A stretch of DNA of 29,310 nucleotides from a bacterium (GTDB lineage: Bacteria; B130-G9): positions 1-29,310 of the forward strand of contig JAGHCW010000129.1 in the NCBI GenBank assembly GCA_021160245.1, written 5' to 3'. The notes below the pieces were generated by a model. The model was not told the origin of the DNA, ran no database searches, and was given only the letters and a program-made list of their open reading frames with translations. This document shows, in pieces, positions 15,657 through 23,713 of the stretch; the stretch's first letter is position 1, and every line of letters begins with the position of its first letter. A program made the translations under genes and the position numbers.

Positions 15657-16268
15657 TCAAAATATGCTGAACATTGGATCAAAGAGCCCTGACTCATGAA
15701 AGCCCTCGATGACCTCCAGAATTCCTATGAGCCAGATGAACCATAAGGCGCTAGAGATATGTCGTCTGAATTTTACAGGGCGGACGACATATTCTTCTGG
15801 CTCTTTTAGTAGGGACATTTGGGGGAAGAATTTGGGTGTATTCCTAATATATTCCGCGAGCTTCTCACCGTAAATCTTATTCAGACGTTTCTCTTCTGCT
15901 CTGATGACAGCGGGGTAATAGACTGCAAAAGCCACCAGAATCACGGCAGGTATCACAAGCGTTTCAGAGGCCAATCCAACGCCAAGCGCACCTAAAAAAC
16001 TGAAGAAGTACAGCGGATTCCTTGTGATTGAGTATGGGCCGGCTGTGATGAGTTGTTCTGTCTTATATCCTGCAATATAAAGGGAACACCACAATCTGCC
16101 CAATGAGCCGATTGCAGCTAGAGTGCATCCTGCAAGAAAGAGCAGAGATGCAACGAGAGACGAGTCTCTTTCCCAGGCACTTTCAGAAAGGACAATGATA
16201 ATGAGCGCTAGGGCACCCAGAACCTTGGATAACCTCGTTCGCCAATACTGCAATCCTGATTCTGCCAT
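15657..16268 (-). CDS. Isoprenylcysteine carboxyl methyltransferase (ICMT/PEMT)-like membrane protein
   Basis: The protein has four to six hydrophobic segments. The ICMT/PEMT-family core reads TAGPYSITRNPLYFFSFLG, followed by AEEKRLNKIYGEKLAEYI with the EExxL and Y motifs. In this family these residues bind S-adenosylmethionine and the active-site Arg/Glu. Bacterial members have largely unknown substrates, and phospholipid or isoprenoid-like methyl acceptors are suspected. The ATG at 16268 follows GGAAGGG, so it is preferred over the upstream ATG at 16304, and gives 203 residues. A last hydrophobic segment follows the catalytic region. Confidence 0.82.
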   Translation of the reverse strand: MAESGLQYWRTRLSKVLGALALIIIVLSESAWERDSSLVASLLFLAGCTLAAIGSLGRLWCSLYIAGYKTEQLITAGPYSITRNPLYFFSFLGALGVGLASETLVIPAVILVAFAVYYPAVIRAEEKRLNKIYGEKLAEYIRNTPKFFPQMSLLKEPEEYVVRPVKFRRHISSALWFIWLIGILEVIEGFHESGLFDPMFSIF

Positions 16269-16451
16269 TGTGTCGCCCTTCCAGCATTCTGCCCAATAGC
16301 GCACTCTGTCCTGCGCGATGATCTTGATTCCTTAATGAGGGCCGTTGAGGTCTCCAGTCGCTGTGCTTCAATTATCTACACGAGTAGCCGTACAGAGAAT
16401 AACCAAATCAAGGGCAGCATGTTCCTCGGCGGCGAGGCTCTTAGCTCCAGA

Positions 16452-19316
16452 CTACTCATACCATTCCATATCAATGCCGTAGCCCCAAATAGTGGGTCCG
16501 GTTTGGTGGCGCCATTCCTCGCTGTCTGCGCAGAGGGGATTCGAGCCTTCTGGATTCTCAAAGGTATAAGTATCAAGCCCACGCGTGTCCACGAAAACGC
16601 CGATATTGAACATCTCGTCTCGGAATGAGCCATCGGGGTTGCGTGGATAAGCTGCGCCAAAGGACTGCTTGTTTGACGCAAAATAGGTGTCGGCGCCGTA
16701 TCTATCCCAGAAGAAGCCGATGCTATTGAGGTCGCCTGAGCCGCCGCTCAGCCTGTTGACGAGGTATTGATCGTCGCCATCGCCGTCGATGCAGATGCCA
16801 ATCGAGCCGTCACGGGCGTGGCCTAAGTACCGATACTGCTCATCAACGTCGAATGAGTTGTATTGGTCGTCGCCTGAGAGATCGACCATGCAGCCTATAG
16901 CCATGTGAGGCGCAGAGCCCATGGAGTACTCCCAGGCGCGGTAAGTGTCGTTTCCGCCTCGTTCCTCGAATATCCCGAGCGCCCACCAATAAGCACAGCC
17001 CTGGACATAAACCGGCCCCCAGTAATCATCATTACCCGCGCCGTCAACGACAATCCCGATGCCGCCGGCGAGGCTTCGACCGTCCCCTCCGGTTGCGGCA
17101 TCTGCTCGGCGTCCGTTGCCTGCTCCTTGCGCAATGGCGACGTTTGTGTAGAATATGTCCACGTATATTCCCTCGGCGTGATAGTCATCGTCCCCCTCGA
17201 GGTCAACGATAGCGCCAATACCGAGTGTTGCGCCATAGCCCTGGCTCTCCCGCAGGCAAGTATATGAATCGGCGCCAGATATGTCCATCAAAAGGCCAAC
17301 TCCAGCGTGAGCTGCGCCTTGAGTCCAAAAGGCATTGCTGACGTTGCTGTCGTAAACGTCATCGCCCTCGAAATCGTATAAGAGGCCGGTGCCGTGCCAC
17401 GCGCAGGCCATGCCAGATTGGCCGCTTGAGTACTCGTCGTTGCCAGATACGTCAAAAACCGCGCCTACGCCAAAGAGCCCGCAGCAGAAGCTCGCGGCGC
17501 CACTCCCACAAGCGTAAACGTCATCCCCAGCTACGTCAATTATCGCTCCGATTGGATGCGAGAATGAACGTGGGACAGCATGGTTGCCGTTGTATCTGTC
17601 GTTGCCGCCCAAATCCACAATCAGCGAATACTCATCCATGATTCGTTGATCGCCAGTTCCAAGCACGCAAACTTCTCCGGCCGGTGAGGCGAACTCGATT
17701 TTATCAAAGTCCGCCACAAGGGGATTCTGGCCAAGCCAACCCACGAAGTCCGAGATCGCGGCCTGGACGCCAGCCGTGAACTCGCATGAACCCTCGCCGA
17801 GGCTTGGAAGGTCGAGCTCATACATCGCCTTGAAGGCCGGAGCGTCTCTGTCTTGATGCTGCCAGGGCTCCGTGGCCATCGAATAGAGAGCGGACCTGCT
17901 CACCTCGTCCAGGTCTCCAATCGAGATGCCCAGCGCATCTGCCAGAAACTCTCTGTCGAACGCCGCATCGATTTTCGGCGTCGCTGCGACGGCAGCATCG
18001 ACGATCGCGTTCACAAACTCCTGCGCCTCAAGAGGGAGCGAATCCCAACGGCCCTGATCGTCCGGCGTCTTGAATTCATAGTCCTCGGCGCCTCTGAAGA
18101 GCTCTGGCTTTCGGCATGGCCTTTTCCTGTCAATCGTCTGCCCCTCGAATGGCAGAAGGTCAAAGCAATAAGAAAGACATTCACTGGCGTCATTCGAATA
18201 GGCCAGCAGGTGATCACCGACCTCGCCACTGAAGGCGGTTACGTCATTAACATCAGCCCAGAGTTCTCGCACTCTGTGCAATCTGAACTCGTGCCCATAG
18301 AAATCGCAGCGACTCATCTCCTCGTCAGTAAATCCGAGTCGCCCACCAGCGAGTCCGGTGTTTGCAAGGACATGGTCCCAGAGCTCTTCGGGCGGGACGA
18401 GATCTGTCCTGCCGGCAGATGCCTGATGATGAAGGCCAAATGCCCAGTTGAGAGCCTCGAGATCGGAAATCCACTCACCCGTCTGGGCATCGGTGAAGAC
18501 CCCATACCAAGTATAGAGCCCGGCGGGGAGCGTTATATTAAGGGCGAGGTCCGCAATCTGATACCCCGCGATGGCAAAACCCGGCGGAAGATTCGCTGCA
18601 AATCCATCGGGCACACCGCCAAATGTCGGCCAGTAAAAGAAATCGCCGCCAATCTGAACCGCGATATAGAGGATGACATCAACGTCGCAATAGCCGGGAT
18701 TCGCAACGTCCACAAAGAGCCCCATCGAATCGCCCGGCATATAAGGCCTCATGCCGGCCTCGTCCGGGTCCAAGTACAGATCGAGCGTCGGGCGCTCCTC
18801 ATATAGGATGGCGTCAATCGCCTCGACAGCAAACTCCTCGCGACCTGTTCGATAGCCGAGGCGCACCATCCGAATCGTCTGTGATCGATCAATCACGTAA
18901 AAGACCGGAGTATTCCCATCCTCATCTTGCTTATATTTGTCTAGAAAATCGCCCGATAAGTCCGCCGCCAGTTGGAACGTGATGTCATGTTCAGCAGCGA
19001 AAGCTCGAATGTCGTCGAACGAGTCGGTCTCGGGGGCCACATTCACACCTAGCACAACAACTCCCCTGTCTTTATAGACTCGATGCACGGCCGCCTCATA
19101 GGCCTCGGCGCCCTGTGCGCATTTGCTGGATGATACATTGAATAGAAATAGCACGAGCACCTCATTCGGGAAATCGGCGAGGGTGATGTCCTCGTTGCCC
19201 AGGCTCTTGACGGTGAAGCTCGTGGCCTGGTCCCCCTCCAGCAGAAGGGCATGCGACAGCGTGGGAACGAGTATGAGAAAAGTCAGCGTCATCAGAGACA
19301 GAGATCTACCAATCAT
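16452..19316 (-). CDS. Exported 954-residue protein: redoxin domain, beta-sandwich, and GDDxY repeats
   Basis: A signal peptide (residues 1-23) precedes a thioredoxin/peroxiredoxin-like domain (about 26-172) with VVVLGVNV and the cis-Pro segment NTPVFYVID. In the active-site loop only Cys66 is present (SSSKC). It could be a peroxidatic Cys in an SxxC setting, or half of a lost CxxC. Residues 176-295 look like a beta-sandwich with PGD, YWP and LPAGLYTW. Residues 300-540 are mixed and Cys-containing. From about 560 to 920 there are 12 repeats of the form GxxxDxxGxDxY spaced mostly 26-30 residues apart, probably a Ca-binding or beta-solenoid structure. AAGGAG lies 8 bases before the ATG. I know of no named family with this full layout. 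The location is periplasmic or extracellular by inference. Confidence 0.88.
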   Translation of the reverse strand: MIGRSLSLMTLTFLILVPTLSHALLLEGDQATSFTVKSLGNEDITLADFPNEVLVLFLFNVSSSKCAQGAEAYEAAVHRVYKDRGVVVLGVNVAPETDSFDDIRAFAAEHDITFQLAADLSGDFLDKYKQDEDGNTPVFYVIDRSQTIRMVRLGYRTGREEFAVEAIDAILYEERPTLDLYLDPDEAGMRPYMPGDSMGLFVDVANPGYCDVDVILYIAVQIGGDFFYWPTFGGVPDGFAANLPPGFAIAGYQIADLALNITLPAGLYTWYGVFTDAQTGEWISDLEALNWAFGLHHQASAGRTDLVPPEELWDHVLANTGLAGGRLGFTDEEMSRCDFYGHEFRLHRVRELWADVNDVTAFSGEVGDHLLAYSNDASECLSYCFDLLPFEGQTIDRKRPCRKPELFRGAEDYEFKTPDDQGRWDSLPLEAQEFVNAIVDAAVAATPKIDAAFDREFLADALGISIGDLDEVSRSALYSMATEPWQHQDRDAPAFKAMYELDLPSLGEGSCEFTAGVQAAISDFVGWLGQNPLVADFDKIEFASPAGEVCVLGTGDQRIMDEYSLIVDLGGNDRYNGNHAVPRSFSHPIGAIIDVAGDDVYACGSGAASFCCGLFGVGAVFDVSGNDEYSSGQSGMACAWHGTGLLYDFEGDDVYDSNVSNAFWTQGAAHAGVGLLMDISGADSYTCLRESQGYGATLGIGAIVDLEGDDDYHAEGIYVDIFYTNVAIAQGAGNGRRADAATGGDGRSLAGGIGIVVDGAGNDDYWGPVYVQGCAYWWALGIFEERGGNDTYRAWEYSMGSAPHMAIGCMVDLSGDDQYNSFDVDEQYRYLGHARDGSIGICIDGDGDDQYLVNRLSGGSGDLNSIGFFWDRYGADTYFASNKQSFGAAYPRNPDGSFRDEMFNIGVFVDTRGLDTYTFENPEGSNPLCADSEEWRHQTGPTIWGYGIDMEWYE

Positions 19317-19505
19317 CTTCGTTGCTCCTTTTTATGGTTGATTCTCGATGCGTGCAAGAATGCCAAAATCGGCCTCTAAGAGGATCGCATATTATTGGTG
19401 CTGCCGCCTAAACACAAGTCCGGAATGTGTCTTCCATGTTGCAGAGGATATTGGCTCTCTCCTATTCTCGCGACTCCGACGAAAGCAACTTCTCACTTAT
19501 GAAGA

Positions 19506-19534
19506 TTGACATACGACGAGGCGCCCGGTAAGTT
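19506..19534 (+). promoter_or_regulatory. Candidate promoter for the GT2-PilZ pair
   Basis: A perfect -35 TTGACA (19506-19511) is followed, after 17 bases, by a weak -10 TAAGTT (19529-19534). The spacer is GC-rich. It would start transcription about 50 bases before the GT2 gene. This 275-base divergent region (19317-19591) should also hold the promoter of the 954-residue protein, for which I see no convincing elements. Confidence 0.28.
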
Positions 19535-19591
19535 TCAATATAGCATCATAGCGCAATCTATCTTTCGTGTTCAGTTTGTTTCAAGCGAAAA

Positions 19592-20281
19592 ATGTATAAC
19601 GGCAAAAGCGTATCAGTAGTTATCCCGTGCCTTAACGAGGAAGAGGGAATTGGTAAGGTCATTGCCTCGGTTCCCGCTTTTGTTGACGAGATAATCGTTG
19701 TTGACAATGGGTCGGAGGACGACACCGTCCGAATCGCGAGTGAGCTCGGGGCCAAGGTGATAGTCGAGCTACGTAGGGGATATGGTCGGGCGTATAGGAC
19801 GGGTTTCGAGAAAGTATCTGGAGATATAATCGCCACAACAGACGGCGATGGGACGTATCCTATACATCTTCTTGAGACGATTTTGGATGAGTTCTGGGGA
19901 AGGAATCTGGACTTCGCAAGCGCCTGTCGATTTCCTCTTCAGGACAACAGCACAATGAGCTTTCGGAACCTGCTCGGAAACAAGATATTCACACTGTGCG
20001 CAAGGCTGCTATTCTCCATGGACGTGAGGGATGTGTTATCGGGTATGTGGGTCCTAAAGCAAGATATGCTCTCCAGGATGCGACTCGAATCCGATGGCTG
20101 GTCGTTCTCTCAGGACATCAAGATCGAGGCGTTTGGCGTGCTCGGCGCCCAATGGGGAGAGATCAGAATCCCCTATGATGTGCGAATGGGTCAGGTTAAG
20201 CTTCCCGCCTGGCGGGCTGGTATTACGGCACTGCTTCAGATGTTTCTGAAGAGACTCCGCACTCGTCGGGAGAAGCCATAA
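19592..20281 (+). CDS. GT2 family glycosyltransferase (dolichol/polyprenyl-phosphate sugar synthase-like)
   Basis: The GT-A fold of family 2 is clear: VSVVIPCLNEEEGIGKVI at the N-terminus, IIVVDNGSEDDT, RRGYGRAYRTGF and the metal-binding TTDGDGTYP (Asp84, Asp86). LSGMWVLK and GWSFSQDIKIEA match polyprenyl-phosphate mannose/glucose synthases. These load a sugar from a nucleotide donor onto a lipid carrier for use by GT-C enzymes. Two such membrane enzymes (a GT39-like and a DUF2079-type protein) lie further on. At 229 residues there is no membrane tail. The gene precedes a PilZ gene by 15 bases, so they probably share a transcript. Confidence 0.9.
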   Translation: MYNGKSVSVVIPCLNEEEGIGKVIASVPAFVDEIIVVDNGSEDDTVRIASELGAKVIVELRRGYGRAYRTGFEKVSGDIIATTDGDGTYPIHLLETILDEFWGRNLDFASACRFPLQDNSTMSFRNLLGNKIFTLCARLLFSMDVRDVLSGMWVLKQDMLSRMRLESDGWSFSQDIKIEAFGVLGAQWGEIRIPYDVRMGQVKLPAWRAGITALLQMFLKRLRTRREKP

Positions 20282-20296
20282 TCGAGGAGCTAGGGA

Positions 20297-21007
20297 ATGC
20301 ATAAGAACGAAGAAGTGTTGACGCAGAGGGGCATCAGAGTATTTGCCAAGCCCCAGAATATAGAGCGCTTGCTCTCTTATCCCATCAAGGAGAATCTCTC
20401 TCTTTCCGTCCAAATAGAGGCCTATAAGCTCGATTTCCACTCACGATTCTCGCTCAAGACCAATCTCTCAGAGAAGCGACTCATACTAGAAGAGCCCTTC
20501 CCCAACTATGGGAACGAGCTCTTGAAGGGCAATCGTCTCATTACGGTGAAATGTCAGAAGGGCGATTTCGTTATATATTTCACCGTCCCCTTTGAGAAGG
20601 GCTGGGAGGAAGAGGGAACGTGGCTGTGGGCGCTGCAATATCCCCAGACGGTGGTTCTGAAGCGGCTTCGAATGCACACTCGCGTGGAGCCGGCCTCAAG
20701 CGACGTTCTAACCATTTATTTCGCCATCGACGAGGAAGCTGTACTCGGCCACATAATTCAGCTATCGCTTGGAGGCGCGCTTTTCGCGTCGCGAGTCCGC
20801 GAACCGACTATCCAAGTCGGGCAGGCGATTGAGGAAATGCACATCTCGTTGCCTGACAGAACACTGCGGATGAATGCCGAGATAGTCAGAGTCTCGGCGA
20901 TGAATTGCGCCATTCAGTTCACGTCGATGTCTGGTGAAGACAAAAACGCTCTGAGGAACTATATTGCCGACCGTGTCTCCCAGATCAAGCAGGGCTTTGG
21001 AGTTTGA
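20297..21007 (+). CDS. PilZ-domain protein with YcgR-like N-terminal domain
   Basis: PilZ domains bind cyclic di-GMP. The RxxxR motif is at Arg125-Arg129 (RMHTR), and the second motif reads QLSLGG at residues 155-160, where D/N-x-S-x-x-G is usual, so the first position is Gln. Residues 1-115 resemble the YcgR N-terminal beta-barrel in position and composition. The length of 236 residues matches the YcgR class. A GAGGAG before the ATG supports the start. Its tight spacing behind a GT2 gene suggests second-messenger control of glycan assembly (inference). Confidence 0.85.
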   Translation: MHKNEEVLTQRGIRVFAKPQNIERLLSYPIKENLSLSVQIEAYKLDFHSRFSLKTNLSEKRLILEEPFPNYGNELLKGNRLITVKCQKGDFVIYFTVPFEKGWEEEGTWLWALQYPQTVVLKRLRMHTRVEPASSDVLTIYFAIDEEAVLGHIIQLSLGGALFASRVREPTIQVGQAIEEMHISLPDRTLRMNAEIVRVSAMNCAIQFTSMSGEDKNALRNYIADRVSQIKQGFGV

Positions 21008-21334
21008 GAGCTAACTGCCGTCAACGCTCACTATCAAGGGCGATTCTTCTCGCTATACTGATCGCCGGTCTGGCATTATGCAGGCTTTGCTCCCTCCCAG
21101 AATTGCTCAACCGGCTCATCCGCAAGTCCAGTCCGGCATCCGACTGATTCCCATCTCTCCTCGGGTGGCTATTCTCTTGCCTCTCATTTTTAAGGTGGCT
21201 CCCGCTGCAAGCTGGAGTTTTCGCAATTCTCGGGCTTGGTTATTGAGGTGGAATGCAATCCTGAGAGGCTAGTATTTGGCTCCCCGTATGGAGAAGGCCG
21301 GTGAATGAATACGAGAGCTCCTCACAGCATGGGG
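21008..21334. other. Spacer between the PilZ gene and the polymerase gene
   Basis: No supported gene lies here. A 64-codon open frame at 21078-21272 has the look of chance sequence. The last part overlaps a decayed repeat listed separately. Confidence 0.4.
21248..21300 (+). repeat. Possible decayed repeat shared with 25387-25440
   Basis: Both stretches contain GTGGAATGCAAT followed by a similar GAGGC or GGAGGC block, a TTGGCTCCC or TTGGTTCCC block and a GGAGA or GGGAG end. By eye, about two thirds of 50 aligned bases agree. This may be an old mobile or regulatory element, and an alignment is needed to confirm it. Confidence 0.3.
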
Positions 21335-21364
21335 TTGAACGCAACCAAGTTGAGGTGCTATAGT
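21335..21364 (+). promoter_or_regulatory. Candidate promoter of the O-antigen-ligase-like gene
   Basis: TTGAAC (21335-21340) and TATAGT (21359-21364) are 18 bases apart and match 4 of 6 and 5 of 6 consensus positions. The start of transcription would be near 21371. That lies almost on the upstream ATG at 21375 and favours the later TTG start at 21426. Confidence 0.4.
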
Positions 21365-21425
21365 CGGCCAATAAATGAGCATAGTGGATCATCCCGGTCA
21401 TTGGATTAGTTTGGAGAACATTACA

Positions 21426-23537
21426 TTGATTCCATTAAGAGCGAAGCAAAGGTCACTTGCGAGGCGAGGCGCGGTGGTACGCGTTTGCGCGCCTTCGGTC
21501 TTCCTTATTCTGGTTATGCTCGGGGCCTTAGGTTGTCAGACGACATCGCTTGACTTCAAGTCCCCCGATGCTGCTCTTGCGGGAGGTTTCGAGTTAACAG
21601 CCGGCGAGTCGATGGGCGTTACGAATGACGTCTTAATTGTCCGACCCACACCCTCCGGCGAGGTTGCGTTCACGATGACCCCGACCGGGCTTTCGCCAAA
21701 ATGGTCGCCAATCATAGATATCGGTATCGGATTCTCAAACATCGAACGTCACGAAGTCGCCGTTTTCTGGCGAGGCGCAGAGCAGGAATTCAGCGACGAA
21801 CGCAGCGTCCGCGACGTATTCAATTTGAAGTACATCGCGGGGGGGGTGGTCCGGCAGAGACTAACGCTCAATCTCGCGGCGAATCCAGGTTGGCAAGGCG
21901 AGATTGCGGAGCTGAAGGTAGCGGTCGGAGACTTGCTCAAGCCAGTCGAGATCGAATTTGTGCGCTTCCCCGAATCAAAGCTCCTGTCGCTTTTGATGCC
22001 TCACAGAAAGTGGCTTGGCTTGGACAAGCGTATATTTCTTGCATACTTTCCGGTCGCGGTCATCTTGCTGCTGTGTATGCTAAACGTGTGGACTGTGATG
22101 AAGTCCGAGGGTCTAGGACTAAAGTCAAAGCTGCTAGATTGGCAGGTCAACGGGAGAAGCGCGAATGCCTCAGTTCAGGTGCTGTTCTGGGGGCTATCTC
22201 TGATTTTTGTCCTTAATGCAGTTTTCCCATTCGACTCCTTCCCATATCTGAGATTTCCGTTTGCTGGTGAGAGAATCGTTTATCCCGAAATGCTGCTTGG
22301 TCTCTTAATCATCTTGCTCGCCTCGCTAATCGGCCCTAGAATACTCTCCTTCTCCGCAACCGAATGGGCGTTTATGGGGTTCTTCGCGGCAGTATCGCTA
22401 TCGTTTCGGAATGCGCAATTTTTGAATCACGCCATGTCCCGGACGCTATTTTACATCGTCCCAATTCCGCTATTTTTGGCCCTAGGAAGGGGCATCCTGC
22501 ATACAAAGCGGGGCTTTATCCTTGCGAGGCGCTTCAGCATAGTCATCATGGCCTCGGCATTCTGGGTCTCATTCCACGGCGTGATGGAGGGTCTATTTAA
22601 TCACAATTACCTTCTGGACACATTCTACAGGGCGTTTGCGCCGATTTACGTCGAGTACACGTTCGGAATGCCGATCGCCTCATCTTTCGTTGACCCAAGC
22701 GTGCTGGGCTCCTTCATCGTCATGTGCATCCCGATTGCGCTCTTTTTTACGCTCTATGAGAAACAGAACAGGGCTTTGCGTATCTTCGCCATCATCTCGC
22801 TCATTGTCTTCACGATAGCTCTTATTTACGCCTGTTCATACGGGAGTTTAGTCGCCATATTTGTCGCGATGGCCCTCTACTTCCTCCGCAAGTCAAAGCG
22901 ACTTCTGATTGGGCTTGCGATTGCCGGCACAATTGCAGTTATCATCGCCACGGTTCTCGTTATCCCGCGATACAGGGAGTATATGGCAAATGTGAAGGAG
23001 GTTGACAGGTTAATTCGCGAACAAGGTCTCTCGCCTGATGAGATAGTGGAGCTCGCCGGGAAGCAGCTTGACCACACTCTGCTTTACTCGGTCAACCAGC
23101 GAGTGGACGGAGCGCTGAGCGCGCTTAGGATGCTCTCGGACTATCCGATATGCGGCGTCGGGATAGGCAATTTCGAGCCTCACTTTGACGATTACTATCG
23201 ACGCAACCCCGAATCGCTCAGGATATACAAGGTCCCGGACAATGTCCTCTTCATGGTTCTGGCCGAGACGGGCATCCTGGGGCTTTTGGCTTTCCTCGTT
23301 TTCGTTCTGGTCGTGGCTCGTGGTTGCATCAAGGCGCTAAAGGCTACCGAGGGCGACCGCTACTGGGATAACTACGTCTGGGCAATGTGCATAGCCGCAG
23401 TCGGTTTTGGCGTCAATTGCCTCGCCTACGACGGCATGTTCTGGTTCTCACCCAGCTTTGCTTTCTGGGCAATGCTTGGGATGTTATTGCCATTAGCTCA
23501 GATAGGGCAACGGAAAGATGTCTCCCGCCGGCGTTAA
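21426..23537 (+). CDS. O-antigen ligase/polymerase-like membrane protein with exported N-terminal domain
   Basis: Most of the protein is membrane helices of the Wzy/WaaL type. These enzymes polymerise or ligate lipid-linked glycans at the periplasmic face. The large periplasmic loop near the C-terminus carries VNQRVDGALSALRMLSDYP and GVGIGNFEPHF, typical of the ligase family. Before the multi-spanning part there is a first membrane segment ending in LGALGC and a soluble domain of about 170 residues of beta-rich type. That domain is not usual for the family. The frame opens with an ATG at 21375, but the TTG at 21426 has GGAG 9 bases upstream and gives a better signal-anchor, so I prefer it. 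The total is 703 residues, or 720 from the ATG. Confidence 0.85.
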   Translation: MIPLRAKQRSLARRGAVVRVCAPSVFLILVMLGALGCQTTSLDFKSPDAALAGGFELTAGESMGVTNDVLIVRPTPSGEVAFTMTPTGLSPKWSPIIDIGIGFSNIERHEVAVFWRGAEQEFSDERSVRDVFNLKYIAGGVVRQRLTLNLAANPGWQGEIAELKVAVGDLLKPVEIEFVRFPESKLLSLLMPHRKWLGLDKRIFLAYFPVAVILLLCMLNVWTVMKSEGLGLKSKLLDWQVNGRSANASVQVLFWGLSLIFVLNAVFPFDSFPYLRFPFAGERIVYPEMLLGLLIILLASLIGPRILSFSATEWAFMGFFAAVSLSFRNAQFLNHAMSRTLFYIVPIPLFLALGRGILHTKRGFILARRFSIVIMASAFWVSFHGVMEGLFNHNYLLDTFYRAFAPIYVEYTFGMPIASSFVDPSVLGSFIVMCIPIALFFTLYEKQNRALRIFAIISLIVFTIALIYACSYGSLVAIFVAMALYFLRKSKRLLIGLAIAGTIAVIIATVLVIPRYREYMANVKEVDRLIREQGLSPDEIVELAGKQLDHTLLYSVNQRVDGALSALRMLSDYPICGVGIGNFEPHFDDYYRRNPESLRIYKVPDNVLFMVLAETGILGLLAFLVFVLVVARGCIKALKATEGDRYWDNYVWAMCIAAVGFGVNCLAYDGMFWFSPSFAFWAMLGMLLPLAQIGQRKDVSRRR

Positions 23538-23713
23538 CGCATCAGGAGCTTTAGTTGAGCATGATGGGCAAATAGAAATTGGAGATGGATTGCCCGCTGT
23601 AAAGGCTTGATTCAGTTCCCGATGGTCTCTTGACAAGTGCCGCATAGGTCCAGATCGCGTGAATCTATATCCCGTTTGATGGCGGCTTCATGCTGATGCG
23701 AAAGCCTGATGCT

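Noticed and set aside
16424-16437. Small hairpin CCTCG-GCGG-CGAGG as terminator of the 954-residue gene
   Set aside because: The stem has only 5 bp and no T-tract follows on the minus strand.
17853-18806. 317-codon plus-strand open frame opposite the 954-residue gene
   Set aside because: It is antisense to a clearly coding frame with signal peptide, domain and repeats. Its translation shows no family features.
19340-19380. Sigma-54 promoter look-alike on the minus strand (TTGGCATTCTTGCA)
   Set aside because: The GG and GC elements are about three bases too close for a sigma-54 site.
23567-23596. GGGCAA/TTGCCC pair between the convergent polymerase and kinase genes
   Set aside because: The loop is long and there is no T-tract on either side, so a bidirectional terminator is not supported.
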